Origin: an uncultured Prevotella sp.
GTDB taxonomy: Bacteria > Bacteroidota > Bacteroidia > Bacteroidales > Bacteroidaceae
Assembly (NCBI GenBank): GCA_905233165.1
Contig: CAJODL010000001.1
Span: forward strand, 248,001-312,000
DNA: 64,000 nucleotides
Direction: 5' to 3'
The notes beneath the pieces were generated by a model that worked only from the letters and a program-made list of their open reading frames with translations, was not told the origin of the DNA and made no database searches. A program made the translations under genes and the position numbers. Below are positions 7,557 through 17,105 of this stretch, piece after piece (positions within the stretch are counted from its first letter, which is position 1; every line of letters starts with the position of its first letter).

Positions 7557-9326
7557 TTACTCCTTGTTTGGGAATTTTCCGTTGAGAATATAGTTTACGA
7601 TATACATTACGTCAGGCATGCCAATCTCGCCATCGCCATTGACATCTGCTGCTTCTGTATTGAGCGATGGGTCTGGGGTGCCGAGGATATAATTTACGAT
7701 AAACATCGCATCCTGCATATCGATTTCTCCATCGTCATTGGCGTCTCCTATGATGGTTATTCTGTCTTCCCCGACAGCCTCAAGAACAGGTAGTGCCCTG
7801 CCTTCATAGTCAAACCATGTGGTATTGCCTACCATGTTCCCGTCTTCATACCATTTGTTTCCGCTCTTTTTGAATGCCCAAGTTGGCTTTATCCATGAAT
7901 TATTCACCTTTTGCTCAATCATTACGGGGTCCCAGTACAGGTAGCCGAGAATGTGACTATTGCTTTTGATGACAGTCTGCAGTTCCTGCATAAAGCTTTT
8001 CTGTCCTGCTTCGGTAGCCTCGTTATATGGAGTTCCGTTGAGGTGTAGCTGACCTTCGTAGTTGCCGTTATATCGTCCGCTGGGACGATATTGTGTCCAT
8101 GAATATCCCACTTCCATAATAAGTGTTTCTTTACCATATCGGTTATACATGGTGTTGGCAAGGGAGGTTAGCATTGTAGGCCTTTGGTTGGTCCAATAGG
8201 GGTAATATGATGTTCCAATGATGTCGTAGTCGAGGTTGTTGGAACGCATAGCATCAAAAAACCATTTGTATGTTTCTGTGTTTATGTTTTCACTTAGTGT
8301 GAGGTGCATTATTACCTTTGCCTTAGGACAGGCAGCACGAACGGCGGCACTACCTTGATTGAGGAGGGCAGCCACATTTGCCATATTATTGTTTGAAGCA
8401 TAGCCATTGACGGCATCGATATTATTGCTATGCCCAAAAAGAAAACCTGCCTGTATCTCGTTGCCGATGCTGACATAATCAGGTGCTGTGCCTTGAGCAT
8501 TCATCTTCTGGAGGAAGTTGTATGTGTAGTCATAGACGGCTGTCTTGAGCTGTTCCAAAGAGAGGTCTTTCCATGCACTGGGTTTGAATTGCATCTCGCC
8601 ATTCGTCCAGAAATCGCTGTAGTGGAAAGTCAATTCTATCTTCATGCCCTTGTCCTTGGCACGACGGGCAAGGTTGAGTACATCGGATTCATTGAGGTAG
8701 TTGGCTGGCAGTTTATAGTTATATGTTGTAGCATCTGCGGTGTAACTAATCTCATTGCCAGGATTGTTGTACAAGCGCAGGCGTACAAAGTTCACACCAT
8801 TCTCTTTCATTATGTCGAGTGGGTCTTTTTGCATACCAGAGGCAGTATAAAACTTTGCTCCCATGTCTTCTACGTAATTTAACATGGAGATATCTCCACC
8901 ACGCAGATAGTCCTTTGTTTCTGGCGTTGGCTTATCAAAACGTATTGTGTTGGAAACGGAGTTAAAAGTTATATTATATGTTCCTGCATCTATTCCTATC
9001 CAGCCGCTGGCAGAAGTTGTCAGCCCCAATGGGATGGCAGTGCCTATTTCTTTTACGATACCCTCATTGTCTTTTGACCATCCATATGAAGTACTCCATG
9101 ACTGGTTGTGGATGCAGAAGTTCATTCCTGACTCTGTAACAGGACAATTTTCCAGGACATATACACCAGAAGTTCCTGTTTCTACGAATTGTCCGATATT
9201 TCCGTCAATATTGTGTTGTTTAGAGTAAAAATACAGATACCAGTCGGCGGCATCGCCTGCTAAAGCATGAACATTTAGCATGCCGATAAGGGATAAAAAG
9301 AGGGTAAAGAAAAGTTTTAGTCTCAC
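7557..9326 (-). CDS. Secreted GH53 endo-beta-1,4-galactanase with dockerin-like C-terminus
   Basis: This 589-residue enzyme should cleave beta-1,4-galactan, the pectin side chain. Order of parts: signal peptide (about 1-23); a beta-sandwich resembling SusE/SusF modules (about 27-130); the GH53 barrel (about 140-500), with acid/base Glu290 in SIGNEIQAG and nucleophile Glu405 in LIMEVGYSW; and a C-terminal pair of calcium-binding dockerin-type repeats (about 520-585), DANDDGEIDMQDAMFIVNYI and DVNGDGEIGMPDVMYIVNYI. It is the last gene of the minus-strand galactan run, 15 bases after the GH35 gene. Dockerin modules are classically cellulosomal; in this group their partner is unknown. The catalytic call is secure and the N-domain call is tentative. 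Confidence 0.9.
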   Translation of the reverse strand: MRLKLFFTLFLSLIGMLNVHALAGDAADWYLYFYSKQHNIDGNIGQFVETGTSGVYVLENCPVTESGMNFCIHNQSWSTSYGWSKDNEGIVKEIGTAIPLGLTTSASGWIGIDAGTYNITFNSVSNTIRFDKPTPETKDYLRGGDISMLNYVEDMGAKFYTASGMQKDPLDIMKENGVNFVRLRLYNNPGNEISYTADATTYNYKLPANYLNESDVLNLARRAKDKGMKIELTFHYSDFWTNGEMQFKPSAWKDLSLEQLKTAVYDYTYNFLQKMNAQGTAPDYVSIGNEIQAGFLFGHSNNIDAVNGYASNNNMANVAALLNQGSAAVRAACPKAKVIMHLTLSENINTETYKWFFDAMRSNNLDYDIIGTSYYPYWTNQRPTMLTSLANTMYNRYGKETLIMEVGYSWTQYRPSGRYNGNYEGQLHLNGTPYNEATEAGQKSFMQELQTVIKSNSHILGYLYWDPVMIEQKVNNSWIKPTWAFKKSGNKWYEDGNMVGNTTWFDYEGRALPVLEAVGEDRITIIGDANDDGEIDMQDAMFIVNYILGTPDPSLNTEAADVNGDGEIGMPDVMYIVNYILNGKFPNKE

Positions 9327-9341
9327 GTTATTATGATAATT

Positions 9342-11429
9342 TTATTTTACAAAAGTTTCTCTTGTTAAGATGTTTATGCTGTTAAGTTGCAGAAGGGTTG
9401 CTTTGCTGTTGTCAAGTATCTCCTTTTGCTCTTTCTGCAGGTAGATTGGAGCATCTTTCCTTAGTGGCAGGATGCGCAGTTCTATCTTCTTGTTTGCAAG
9501 GTCTGACATCCTTACGAGCATTGGTTTGCCATTCCAGAAGTTGTCCATTACGAGTTTTCCGTCAGCATATATTCTGGCGCAGTCGCCAGCATAGGAAATT
9601 TTCAGGAAACTGTCAGCACCTGTCGGTAATCCATTGATGTCAAGGTTCCAGACAGCAGCTTTTTCGAAGTCTTCGTTTGTTGGCATAGCAGCAACTTTCT
9701 GCGCTCCCATCAGGATTTCGCGTGGTGCTGCGGCATCCTTCGTTTTCGTTATGGTTATCGTTTTCGTCTTGCTCTCCTTCCATTCCTCTTCTATTATCTT
9801 ATTCCCATCCTTATATATTATATTACCAGCCTTCTTGGCAAAATACAGCCTGTCATCAATTTTGAAAGACCTGATAGCTTCGTCCTCAGAAAGGAGAACA
9901 ATCTCCAAATCTTTTACTACCCCTTTACCTTCCTTTTTTACTCCTATTTTTAACTCCTGCTTTAAACTTCCATCAACCCATACCTCGGGTTTCATGCCTT
10001 TTATCGGTATGAAATACAGGGTGTTGCCAATTTTGCAGAACGGCTGTGCATTGGCTGTAATGCTGTGTCCGTTGAATGGCATATCCACTGGTCGTACGTA
10101 TGCCTTGCCTCCTTCGTTGAGGATGCGAACATAGTCATTATAGAATTCAAAACATCCACGTCGGGCATAATGGTCTGAAATGCTATCCACATCCATTCGG
10201 CTCAGCATTTCGCCCCAGTCAGCAAGGAACTGATGCAGCAAGCGTGTTTGGTGGAAGGCATTGAGGTTTGGCTGTCCCATTTCTCCCAAAGGTGCCTGGA
10301 AGTCGTATGTCATATATGGCATATCATTATAGTTCGTTACCTTTGTTGCCTGTGTCTCTGCCATAGTATGCTCTGCGCAATAGGGATTTGTGCCTCCGTG
10401 GTACATGTAATATCCTGGAAGATTTGAGCCAGAGCCTAACTTGCATATTGCCAGCGGCATTGCTTCATTGCCCGACATATTTATTCGCCTGTGATATGCT
10501 GGCATCATGCCGCCTCCCAGTTCGCAGGTGAGGTAAGGGTAGGTAAGGCGCCCCCCTCCCTCTGATCCCTCAGAGGTTAATTCACTTTTGCTGAAGGTCT
10601 CTGTTGCGATGTTGGCATTTATACGCTGTTCCTTCATGATGAAAGCCTTTGGATAATCGCCAGGCATATCGTCAAGGGTTCTGTCCCAGAAGCCGTCAGC
10701 ATAGTCGCCATAAAGGGGCAGCAGCTTTCCAAATTCCTCCTTGCCATTGAGTTTTGGCCATCCTGTGCGAGTCATGAAAGGTACATCATAGCCTATGTTG
10801 ATAGCCATATCTCGTAGCGACATATAGTACCCCCAAGGTCCGCGACATTCATTTTCTATTTGCACTCCTACCACAGGACCACCATCTTTCCACAATAATC
10901 CCTTTGCCTGAGCAAAGATGTTTTCGTATAACTTCTTTGTGGCAGCAAGGAAGCCTGGTGCAGTGCTCCTGAGCTTGAAATTTTTGGGGTCAGAGAGTGC
11001 TTTCTCTACAATCCATACAGGAAAACCTCCCTGATAGACCTCTCCGTGACAGAAGGGGCCTATTCTTAGAACCACAGGCATATTCTCTTCCTTACAAACC
11101 TGTAGGAACTGCCTTAGGTTTTTATTGCCACTCCAATCCCATTGTCCTTCTGTTGCTTCATGGTGAATCCAGAAGCAATATGTGGCAATAATGGTGATTC
11201 CACCGGCTCTCATCTTCTGTATCTCGCGCTTCCATTCGGTAGCAGGAACGCGCGAAAAATGTATCTCACCCATAACAGGCAGAACATGTTTGCCACCAAC
11301 GATGAAACCGCGTGAGTCAACCTCAAAGGTAACCCCCTGTGGATTCGTTTTTGTTCCAAACGAGAACTTCTCCTGTGCCATAGAGCACAAAGGAAGCAAG
11401 GAAAGAAGGATAATTAATTTATAATTCAT
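9342..11429 (-). CDS. Secreted GH35 beta-galactosidase
   Basis: This 695-residue enzyme should remove terminal beta-galactose, fitting the galacto-oligosaccharides made by the adjacent GH53. It has a signal peptide (1-18, CSMAQ). The GH35 barrel contains LPVMGEIHFSRVP, the acid/base Glu in GVQIENECRG and the nucleophile Glu in YLTCELGGGM. About ten residues before the nucleophile there is an odd SELTSEGSEGGGRL segment encoded by 10540-10585, which contains CCTCTGA and TCAGAGG arms and looks like a captured repeat. Beta-sandwich domains fill the C-terminal third. It lies 9 bases after the DUF5107 gene and 15 before the GH53 gene, so the three are very likely co-transcribed. Confidence 0.9.
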   Translation of the reverse strand: MNYKLIILLSLLPLCSMAQEKFSFGTKTNPQGVTFEVDSRGFIVGGKHVLPVMGEIHFSRVPATEWKREIQKMRAGGITIIATYCFWIHHEATEGQWDWSGNKNLRQFLQVCKEENMPVVLRIGPFCHGEVYQGGFPVWIVEKALSDPKNFKLRSTAPGFLAATKKLYENIFAQAKGLLWKDGGPVVGVQIENECRGPWGYYMSLRDMAINIGYDVPFMTRTGWPKLNGKEEFGKLLPLYGDYADGFWDRTLDDMPGDYPKAFIMKEQRINANIATETFSKSELTSEGSEGGGRLTYPYLTCELGGGMMPAYHRRINMSGNEAMPLAICKLGSGSNLPGYYMYHGGTNPYCAEHTMAETQATKVTNYNDMPYMTYDFQAPLGEMGQPNLNAFHQTRLLHQFLADWGEMLSRMDVDSISDHYARRGCFEFYNDYVRILNEGGKAYVRPVDMPFNGHSITANAQPFCKIGNTLYFIPIKGMKPEVWVDGSLKQELKIGVKKEGKGVVKDLEIVLLSEDEAIRSFKIDDRLYFAKKAGNIIYKDGNKIIEEEWKESKTKTITITKTKDAAAPREILMGAQKVAAMPTNEDFEKAAVWNLDINGLPTGADSFLKISYAGDCARIYADGKLVMDNFWNGKPMLVRMSDLANKKIELRILPLRKDAPIYLQKEQKEILDNSKATLLQLNSINILTRETFVK

Positions 11430-11438
11430 AATTCAAAA

Positions 11439-14400
11439 TTATGCATTCTTAAGCGTTTTCATCGCGTGTATTGCGAGGTGGTTAGGGTCGAGGGTTTCTA
11501 CTTCTGCGATATACTGTGCAGCTTTTTCTTTATCGCCTAATCCGAAGTATCCAAGGGCGAGCATCAGTTTGCAGTGTATCTGGTTAGAAGTGTTGAGGTC
11601 TCCCTCCCATATCTGCAGGTCAGGCAGAGAAACTGCGAAATAGTCCATTACGACATTATCGAAGATGTGTTGTTTACCATAGTTCAGCAGTTTATAGAAA
11701 CGTCCATTTGCTTCGCCGTCGCGTTGTAGCTTCCTGAGTGCCAGACCCTGATAGAAAATCTTTTCTGGTTTTGCATCATTATAATACATCGCAGCAGCTG
11801 GCTCCTGTGGTCCTTTGGTGGCTTCTTCCCAACACTCCTTGGCCTTGCCCATATCTCCAAGTTTCTCGTAGGCACATCCTAAGAAGTAGTAGAAATCGCT
11901 CTCCTGCGCACCATACAGTTTGCCTTCACCAAGATGATGTGGATATTCCAGACATTCGTTCAGCAGTTTTATGGCAGTTGTTACGGAATCCTTGTCTCCC
12001 TTTGCCAACAGTTGTTTTGCCAGTTCTGTGCGTGCCAATTGATATTGTGCTGGAATCTTTCCTTCACCACCTTCCCATGCGTGGAAATTGTGGGCATCGA
12101 TGAATTGCATTGCTTCCTCATAATGGCCTGTAAGATTGAGGAGTGTAGCATATTCCAGTTTCAGGTCTTCTCGAGTTTCCACCATATCGAGGTGCTTCTG
12201 CATCTCTGCCAGTCGCTCTGTGTGGGCTTTGCCAAGACGTTTGTAGAGTTGGTCTAACTCCATGAAGATGCGGGCGTCTGTTTTGTCCAGTGCAAAAGCC
12301 TTCTCCATATAATCAACGGCTTTTTCTGGATTATGTTGTTTATTGAAATATGAAAGTGCCAGATTTCTCCATACAGTCGGGAATTCAGAATTCTGTTCGC
12401 GACTGCTCTCCCAATGCTCTGTTGCTACGTCATATTGACGCTTGTCATAGTACAGGCATCCCAAGTAATAATGGGCCTTGCTGGCTTCTTTGGTTTCTTT
12501 TGTGGCAGCCTCTAAAGCCAGGATGTCTTCTATGCGGTTAGGGAAGCAATAGTCGGGGTCAGCCTTTTCTGCTTCTGCCAGATATTTCGCATTGCGATTG
12601 CCATAATAATAAAGGTAATAATATGTCATAGGAGTTGCAGCCCCTTCTTCTATTGACATCTCCAGAATCTTCTCAACATCATCAGAAAGTCCTGCGGCAG
12701 CGTAGTCGAGGGCTAATTCCTGATAATTGTTCGGCATTCCGTGCATAAGAACCTTTATTTTGTCAAATTCCCCGAGTTCATAGAGGCAACCATAGTTGAA
12801 GAGGTCTGTCTTCAGGGCTTCCTCACAGATTTTTTTTGCCTCTGTTTTCTTGCTCATCAGTCTTGCAACAGTAGCCTTCAACGCCAAAGCCTTCTGGTTG
12901 TGGGCATTGTTGTTGAGGCAGCGACGTAGCTCTTCCCATGCATCATCAAGGCGTTCTTCCATAACACTTATCTTTGCAGCCTCGAAATATCCTGCATCTG
13001 CCCATGCCTTGTTCCATGTAACTTTCCAGAATAAATCGTAGGCTTCTTTCCTGACCTTTGAACATTGAACATTGAACTTCGACCTTTGACTCTGATACTT
13101 CAGGCAGATAGCCAGATTATACAGCGGTTCGCCATCATATGGCTGCGGGTTGCGCTTCATAGAGAGTTTTACAGCTTTTCTGAGGTAACCCTCTGCCTTG
13201 TCCAAACGACCTTTGCGGATATACCATAGTCCCATGGCATTTAAGCATCGTATGTCGTTAGGATCCCGACGCAGAGCCTCTTCATAGTAATCTGTGGCAA
13301 CGTATGTTGCATGACGATACTGTTCTATATGCAGACCTGTGAGGTATAACTGCTCGTTGGTCTTTATCTGCTCAGGGAGCAGGGCTGCCTCTGCTGCATC
13401 AGGAATCGGGCGTATCTCGTCCGGTTCCGGTGACCAAGTAAGAACAGGGCGTTCTTTGCCATATTGTTCCTTATATATTGTCAGTTCTAACCAATCTGTA
13501 TTTGCGTCAAAACTTTCGCATAGCACAGTCTCTGGACTTATTGTGCGATGCTCATCATACAGTTTTTTACCGCTTTTATCGGTGAAAACGATGTGGATAT
13601 CTTGTTTGCTGGTACCCTGTATCTTGAATTGGTATTTTCCCTTCTTTGTTTCTTCTATGCCAAAGACAAGGTCTTTGCTGGCATTTTTTACCATTCCCAC
13701 CTCACGATATGGCATGAAATACTGCACAAATTGCTTCTCTTCGTATGGCATGAGCCAAGTGAAATCTGGTTGGTTTTCTGTATATACCCCCGCCATCAGC
13801 TCTATATAAGGTCTGTAAACACCCTTCTCGTCTTTGTCTGTCAGTGAGCGATCCCAGGCGCGTCCGAAGTCCCCATTACCCCATGTCCACTGCTTTTTGC
13901 CAGGAGAGAAATGGTTGGATGCCACATGCAGCATACCTGCCTGAGTGTCGTTTTCATAACCGCCTTCGAAGTTGTATTTGGAGTTTACTGCCATATATGA
14001 TGTTGGCACTTTGATATTTTTGTAGTTAGAGATGTCAACGCCAGATGAGTAATCCATCTTATAATATGTTCCTGTGGCGATTGGGAATGATGAAACCGCA
14101 CGTTTTCCGTGGTCGAAGACAGCATTAACATCCTGCGGGAAGACACTCTGGTATGCATCATTTACCTCTACGGCAGGATTTGCCCACCATAGGAAGGTCT
14201 GTGGCACATCGGTGCGATTGTAAAGTTGTCCTTTTATCTCAAGGTATGCACATCCAGGGCGTAATGTAAAACCAGCCATACCTTTCTGGTGGAACATCTT
14301 TTCGTTTTCGCTTACCCAGACAGTAACAGAGCCATCCTCATTCTCTTCTATAGTGCTGTCAACAGGCAGATATGTGCTGGGACGATGATGCTGAGGCCAG

Positions 14401-14747
14401 TTGAACTCTATGCCGCCGCTGATCCATGGACCGAGAAGACCTACAAGGGCAGGCTTTATCACATTATTATAATATACGAAATGGCGTTGGCGAATTTTGT
14501 CGTATGCCATTTGTACTCTGCCACCTAACTCTGGAAGTATCATCACTTTGATATACTCATTCTCAAGCCATACAGCCTGCCACTCGTGGTCAACGGGCTT
14601 TTCTTCTATTGACTCGATAACAGGGTAGGGATATACCACACCACTGGAACCTTGATACACTCGTTTCTCAAGGAATATAGGATTCTTTTCTGCCTTACCT
14701 ACCTCATATGTAGGAATAACAACAGTTTCACGCCAAGCTTTTACCAT
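11439..14747 (-). CDS. DUF5107-type TPR protein of the galactan locus
   Basis: This protein has 1102 residues. The N-terminal part (about 1-330) resembles the DUF5107 beta-sandwich (sugar-mutarotase-like fold), with WLENEYIKVMILPELGGRVQ and PWISGGIEFNWPQHHRPSTY. The rest (about 450-1100) is a long series of TPR helices (e.g. AMGLWYIRKGRLDKAEGYLR). No signal peptide is visible, so it is probably cytoplasmic. Such proteins recur beside glycan-degradation genes; a carbohydrate-active role is inference and the reaction is unknown. In the TPR region SKFNVQCSKVR is encoded by tandem AACATTG-type repeat DNA (13059-13092), an apparent in-frame insertion. It is flanked by the MFS porter (37 bases upstream) and the GH35 gene (9 downstream). 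Confidence 0.75.
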   Translation of the reverse strand: MVKAWRETVVIPTYEVGKAEKNPIFLEKRVYQGSSGVVYPYPVIESIEEKPVDHEWQAVWLENEYIKVMILPELGGRVQMAYDKIRQRHFVYYNNVIKPALVGLLGPWISGGIEFNWPQHHRPSTYLPVDSTIEENEDGSVTVWVSENEKMFHQKGMAGFTLRPGCAYLEIKGQLYNRTDVPQTFLWWANPAVEVNDAYQSVFPQDVNAVFDHGKRAVSSFPIATGTYYKMDYSSGVDISNYKNIKVPTSYMAVNSKYNFEGGYENDTQAGMLHVASNHFSPGKKQWTWGNGDFGRAWDRSLTDKDEKGVYRPYIELMAGVYTENQPDFTWLMPYEEKQFVQYFMPYREVGMVKNASKDLVFGIEETKKGKYQFKIQGTSKQDIHIVFTDKSGKKLYDEHRTISPETVLCESFDANTDWLELTIYKEQYGKERPVLTWSPEPDEIRPIPDAAEAALLPEQIKTNEQLYLTGLHIEQYRHATYVATDYYEEALRRDPNDIRCLNAMGLWYIRKGRLDKAEGYLRKAVKLSMKRNPQPYDGEPLYNLAICLKYQSQRSKFNVQCSKVRKEAYDLFWKVTWNKAWADAGYFEAAKISVMEERLDDAWEELRRCLNNNAHNQKALALKATVARLMSKKTEAKKICEEALKTDLFNYGCLYELGEFDKIKVLMHGMPNNYQELALDYAAAGLSDDVEKILEMSIEEGAATPMTYYYLYYYGNRNAKYLAEAEKADPDYCFPNRIEDILALEAATKETKEASKAHYYLGCLYYDKRQYDVATEHWESSREQNSEFPTVWRNLALSYFNKQHNPEKAVDYMEKAFALDKTDARIFMELDQLYKRLGKAHTERLAEMQKHLDMVETREDLKLEYATLLNLTGHYEEAMQFIDAHNFHAWEGGEGKIPAQYQLARTELAKQLLAKGDKDSVTTAIKLLNECLEYPHHLGEGKLYGAQESDFYYFLGCAYEKLGDMGKAKECWEEATKGPQEPAAAMYYNDAKPEKIFYQGLALRKLQRDGEANGRFYKLLNYGKQHIFDNVVMDYFAVSLPDLQIWEGDLNTSNQIHCKLMLALGYFGLGDKEKAAQYIAEVETLDPNHLAIHAMKTLKNA

Positions 14748-14757
14748 TTTATTATAT

Positions 14758-14784
14758 TGAACTTTAAACTTTAAACTCTAAACC
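14758..14784. repeat. Short CTTTAAA-type tandem repeat between operon genes
   Basis: ACTTTAAACTTTAAACTCTA is a heptamer array filling the gap between the MFS and DUF5107 genes. The same family recurs at 54176-54203 and, in coding DNA, at 49817-49850. Confidence 0.7.
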
Positions 14785-16035
14785 TTACTCCAGTTCCCTT
14801 CCTTTTGTTTCTGGACATCTCTTGAACAGGAAGATGAAGGCACACAGGCATATAGCGCTGTAAATCCAGAAACTGCCACTGGAGCCTAATGCTGCATTCA
14901 TAGAGGGGAAAGAGAATGTCAGGGTGCAGCAGCCTACCCACAAGGCAAAGGTACATGTACCCATTGCTATGCCTCGAATGCGGGCAGGGAATATCTCAGA
15001 CAACAACACCCATGTGATAGGTCCCAGCGTCATCGCGTAACAAGAGATGGCAGCAACAACAAGAACAACCATCATAACTCCAGTCACTTGGACATAATAG
15101 CAGGTGCCGAGAATGAAGTATATCATACATAGTCCTCCTGCTCCGATGAGCATCAGGGTGCGACGTCCCCAGCGTTCAACTGTACCCATTGCTACAAATG
15201 TGAATAGTACATTAGCAATGCCTGTGATGACAATATTGATAAACATTCCATCAACGTCAAAGCCTGCAGAGATAAATATTTCCTGAGCATAGTTGAAGAT
15301 GACATTGGTGCCACACCATTGTTGGAAGACGGCAATGAAAAGTCCTAACAGCAGGATGTTTCGATATTGTGAACTGAATAATGTATTAAATGAAATAGAT
15401 GACTCCTTCTTTTCCATTCTTCCATTCTCTTTATTTCTAAGGAATACAGGGCTTTCGGGGATGAAGAAACTGAGTATGAGAAACAATCCTGCTGGCACTG
15501 TCTCTGCCCAGAACATCCAACGCCAGGCCCATTCGCGTCCCCAACCTTCTTCTACACCGGTACCGATGAGCATATTTACCACCTGTGCTGCGAGAATACC
15601 CAATACTATGGTCATCTGGTTGAGACTCACCATACGACCACGAATCTCTGCAGGACTCACCTCTGCTATGTACATTGGTGATAGAGCACTGGCAACACCA
15701 ATGCCGACACCACCGATGAAACGGGCAATATTAAACATTGTGAAGTCATCATACCAGCCAGTTGCGAGGGCGCTGACAGTAAAGAGTACTGCTGATAACA
15801 TCAGCAATGGTTTTCGTCCATAACGATCTGCAAGACCCCCTGCTATCATGGCTCCCACAAGACAACCTACCAAAGCTGTTGTCATTGCAACACCCTGCAT
15901 GATTGGATCATTGCCAATCTCAAAGAACATTTCATAGAAAGGTTTAGCACCTCCTATGACAACCCAGTCATAACCGAACAACAGTCCGCCCATGGCTGAT
16001 ACCATACAGATAAAAAATAAGAAAAATCTATTCAT
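14785..16035 (-). CDS. MFS sugar porter (SP family)
   Basis: This 416-residue transporter has about 12 membrane segments. Family motifs are clear: GGLLFGYDWVVIGG in TM1, GGLADRYGRKPLL after TM2, PMYIAEVSPAEIRGRM (PESPR-type region), FIPESPVF before the central loop, and VERWGRRTLM. The SP family contains XylE/GalP-type proton-sugar symporters, and context suggests galactose or galactobiose as cargo, though arabinose or xylose cannot be excluded. It is at the short end for the family. It is the first gene of the minus-strand galactan run and is divergent from the AraC regulator at 16188, the usual arrangement for local control. Confidence 0.85.
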   Translation of the reverse strand: MNRFFLFFICMVSAMGGLLFGYDWVVIGGAKPFYEMFFEIGNDPIMQGVAMTTALVGCLVGAMIAGGLADRYGRKPLLMLSAVLFTVSALATGWYDDFTMFNIARFIGGVGIGVASALSPMYIAEVSPAEIRGRMVSLNQMTIVLGILAAQVVNMLIGTGVEEGWGREWAWRWMFWAETVPAGLFLILSFFIPESPVFLRNKENGRMEKKESSISFNTLFSSQYRNILLLGLFIAVFQQWCGTNVIFNYAQEIFISAGFDVDGMFINIVITGIANVLFTFVAMGTVERWGRRTLMLIGAGGLCMIYFILGTCYYVQVTGVMMVVLVVAAISCYAMTLGPITWVLLSEIFPARIRGIAMGTCTFALWVGCCTLTFSFPSMNAALGSSGSFWIYSAICLCAFIFLFKRCPETKGRELE

Positions 16036-16058
16036 AATATATTTACGGTTTGCGGCTG

Positions 16059-16066
16059 CAAAGGTA
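16059..16066 (-). promoter_or_regulatory. -7 box of the galactan operon
   Basis: The minus strand reads TACCTTTG 24 bases before the MFS start. A TTG complement lies at 16084-16086, a 17-base spacer. The box shares the 152-base divergent region with the araC-type gene. Confidence 0.65.
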
Positions 16067-16134
16067 TGGATTATTTACAAAACAAGAGATAGACTTTTTT
16101 ATTAAAGAAAATGGACAATATTATTATTGTTTAT

Positions 16135-16165
16135 TTGGATAAAAGAAAAAATAATAGTAATTTTG
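16135..16165 (+). promoter_or_regulatory. Promoter of the galactan-locus AraC regulator
   Basis: TTG at 16135-16137, a 20-base spacer and TAATTTTG at 16158-16165, followed by a leader of about 18 bases. Confidence 0.6.
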
Positions 16166-16187
16166 CTGCCGAAATAAACATTTTATT

Positions 16188-17096
16188 ATGCAAAAACAGA
16201 AAGAAGGTTTTAGCGGAGAGCGTGTCATTGTCTTACCGCAGGTGATGATAGAGAGATCAAAAAATGATCCTCTGCTATCCAGCCTCTATATTACTGATAT
16301 AGGCTATTATCCAACAGCCTATAACCACTATCGCGAACGCAAGAAACCTATATCAGAATATGTTTTGCTATACTGCGTTAGCGGTGGTGGATTCATTAGA
16401 TTTGGTGGGAAAGAATACCCTCTAAACCAAAACCAATATGTTATCTTGCCATCGGGAGTGAGCCATACGTATTGGAGTGACAACAAGAATCCCTGGACTA
16501 TCTATTGGATACATTTTAATGGTAGTCATGCTCCTTATTATGTAGAAGGAGCACAGAAGCCACAGGATGTGAAACCGGGTCTTACATCACGCATATCTGA
16601 CAGAAATACTATCTTTGAAGAGATTTTCACCACCTTGGAAATGGGCAATGAGATGGAGAATCTCCGTTATGCTTCATCACTACTGCATTATTATCTCGGT
16701 TCAATGCGTTTTCTGCAGCAGTTCCGTGCAGTCGGGAAAACACTCCATCCTGACAGAGAGAAAGACTATATCTCTATTGTTGTCCGCTATATGGAAGAAA
16801 ATATTGAGACTCGCCTTTCCCTTGATGAGGTTGCCACATATTTGGGCTATTCTGTCAGCCATCTATCTGCAATATTTAAGAAGGCAAGGGGTGTCAGTCC
16901 CATTAACTACTTCAACCAACTGAAGATAAAAGAAGCCTGCAACCTATTACGTGAAAGCAATATGAAAATCAGTCAGATCAGTCATAAAGTAGGCATCAGT
17001 GACAGCTATTATTTCTCCCGCCTTTTCACTAAGATTATGGGAATATCCCCTAAAGATTATAGAAAAACTACTAACCCTACTCTCAATCAGAGGTAA
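16188..17096 (+). CDS. AraC-family regulator with cupin sensor domain, galactan locus
   Basis: This 302-residue cytoplasmic regulator has an N-terminal cupin domain (about 55-110, YVLLYCVSGGGFIRFGGKEY and LPSGVSHTYWSD) that usually binds a sugar, and two C-terminal helix-turn-helix motifs (about 205-295; LSLDEVATYLGYSVSHLSAI and ISQISHKVGISDSYYFSRLF). The layout matches AraC/MelR-type sugar activators. It is divergent from the MFS/DUF5107/GH35/GH53 run and is the obvious candidate regulator of it; the inducer is unproven. It converges with miaB, with only 9 bases between the stops. Confidence 0.85.
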   Translation: MQKQKEGFSGERVIVLPQVMIERSKNDPLLSSLYITDIGYYPTAYNHYRERKKPISEYVLLYCVSGGGFIRFGGKEYPLNQNQYVILPSGVSHTYWSDNKNPWTIYWIHFNGSHAPYYVEGAQKPQDVKPGLTSRISDRNTIFEEIFTTLEMGNEMENLRYASSLLHYYLGSMRFLQQFRAVGKTLHPDREKDYISIVVRYMEENIETRLSLDEVATYLGYSVSHLSAIFKKARGVSPINYFNQLKIKEACNLLRESNMKISQISHKVGISDSYYFSRLFTKIMGISPKDYRKTTNPTLNQR

Positions 17097-17105
17097 GAGG
17101 AGAGG

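Noticed and set aside
9634..10134. A 166-codon plus-strand reading frame
   Set aside because: Antisense to the GH35 gene, low-complexity Ser/Phe composition, no start context.
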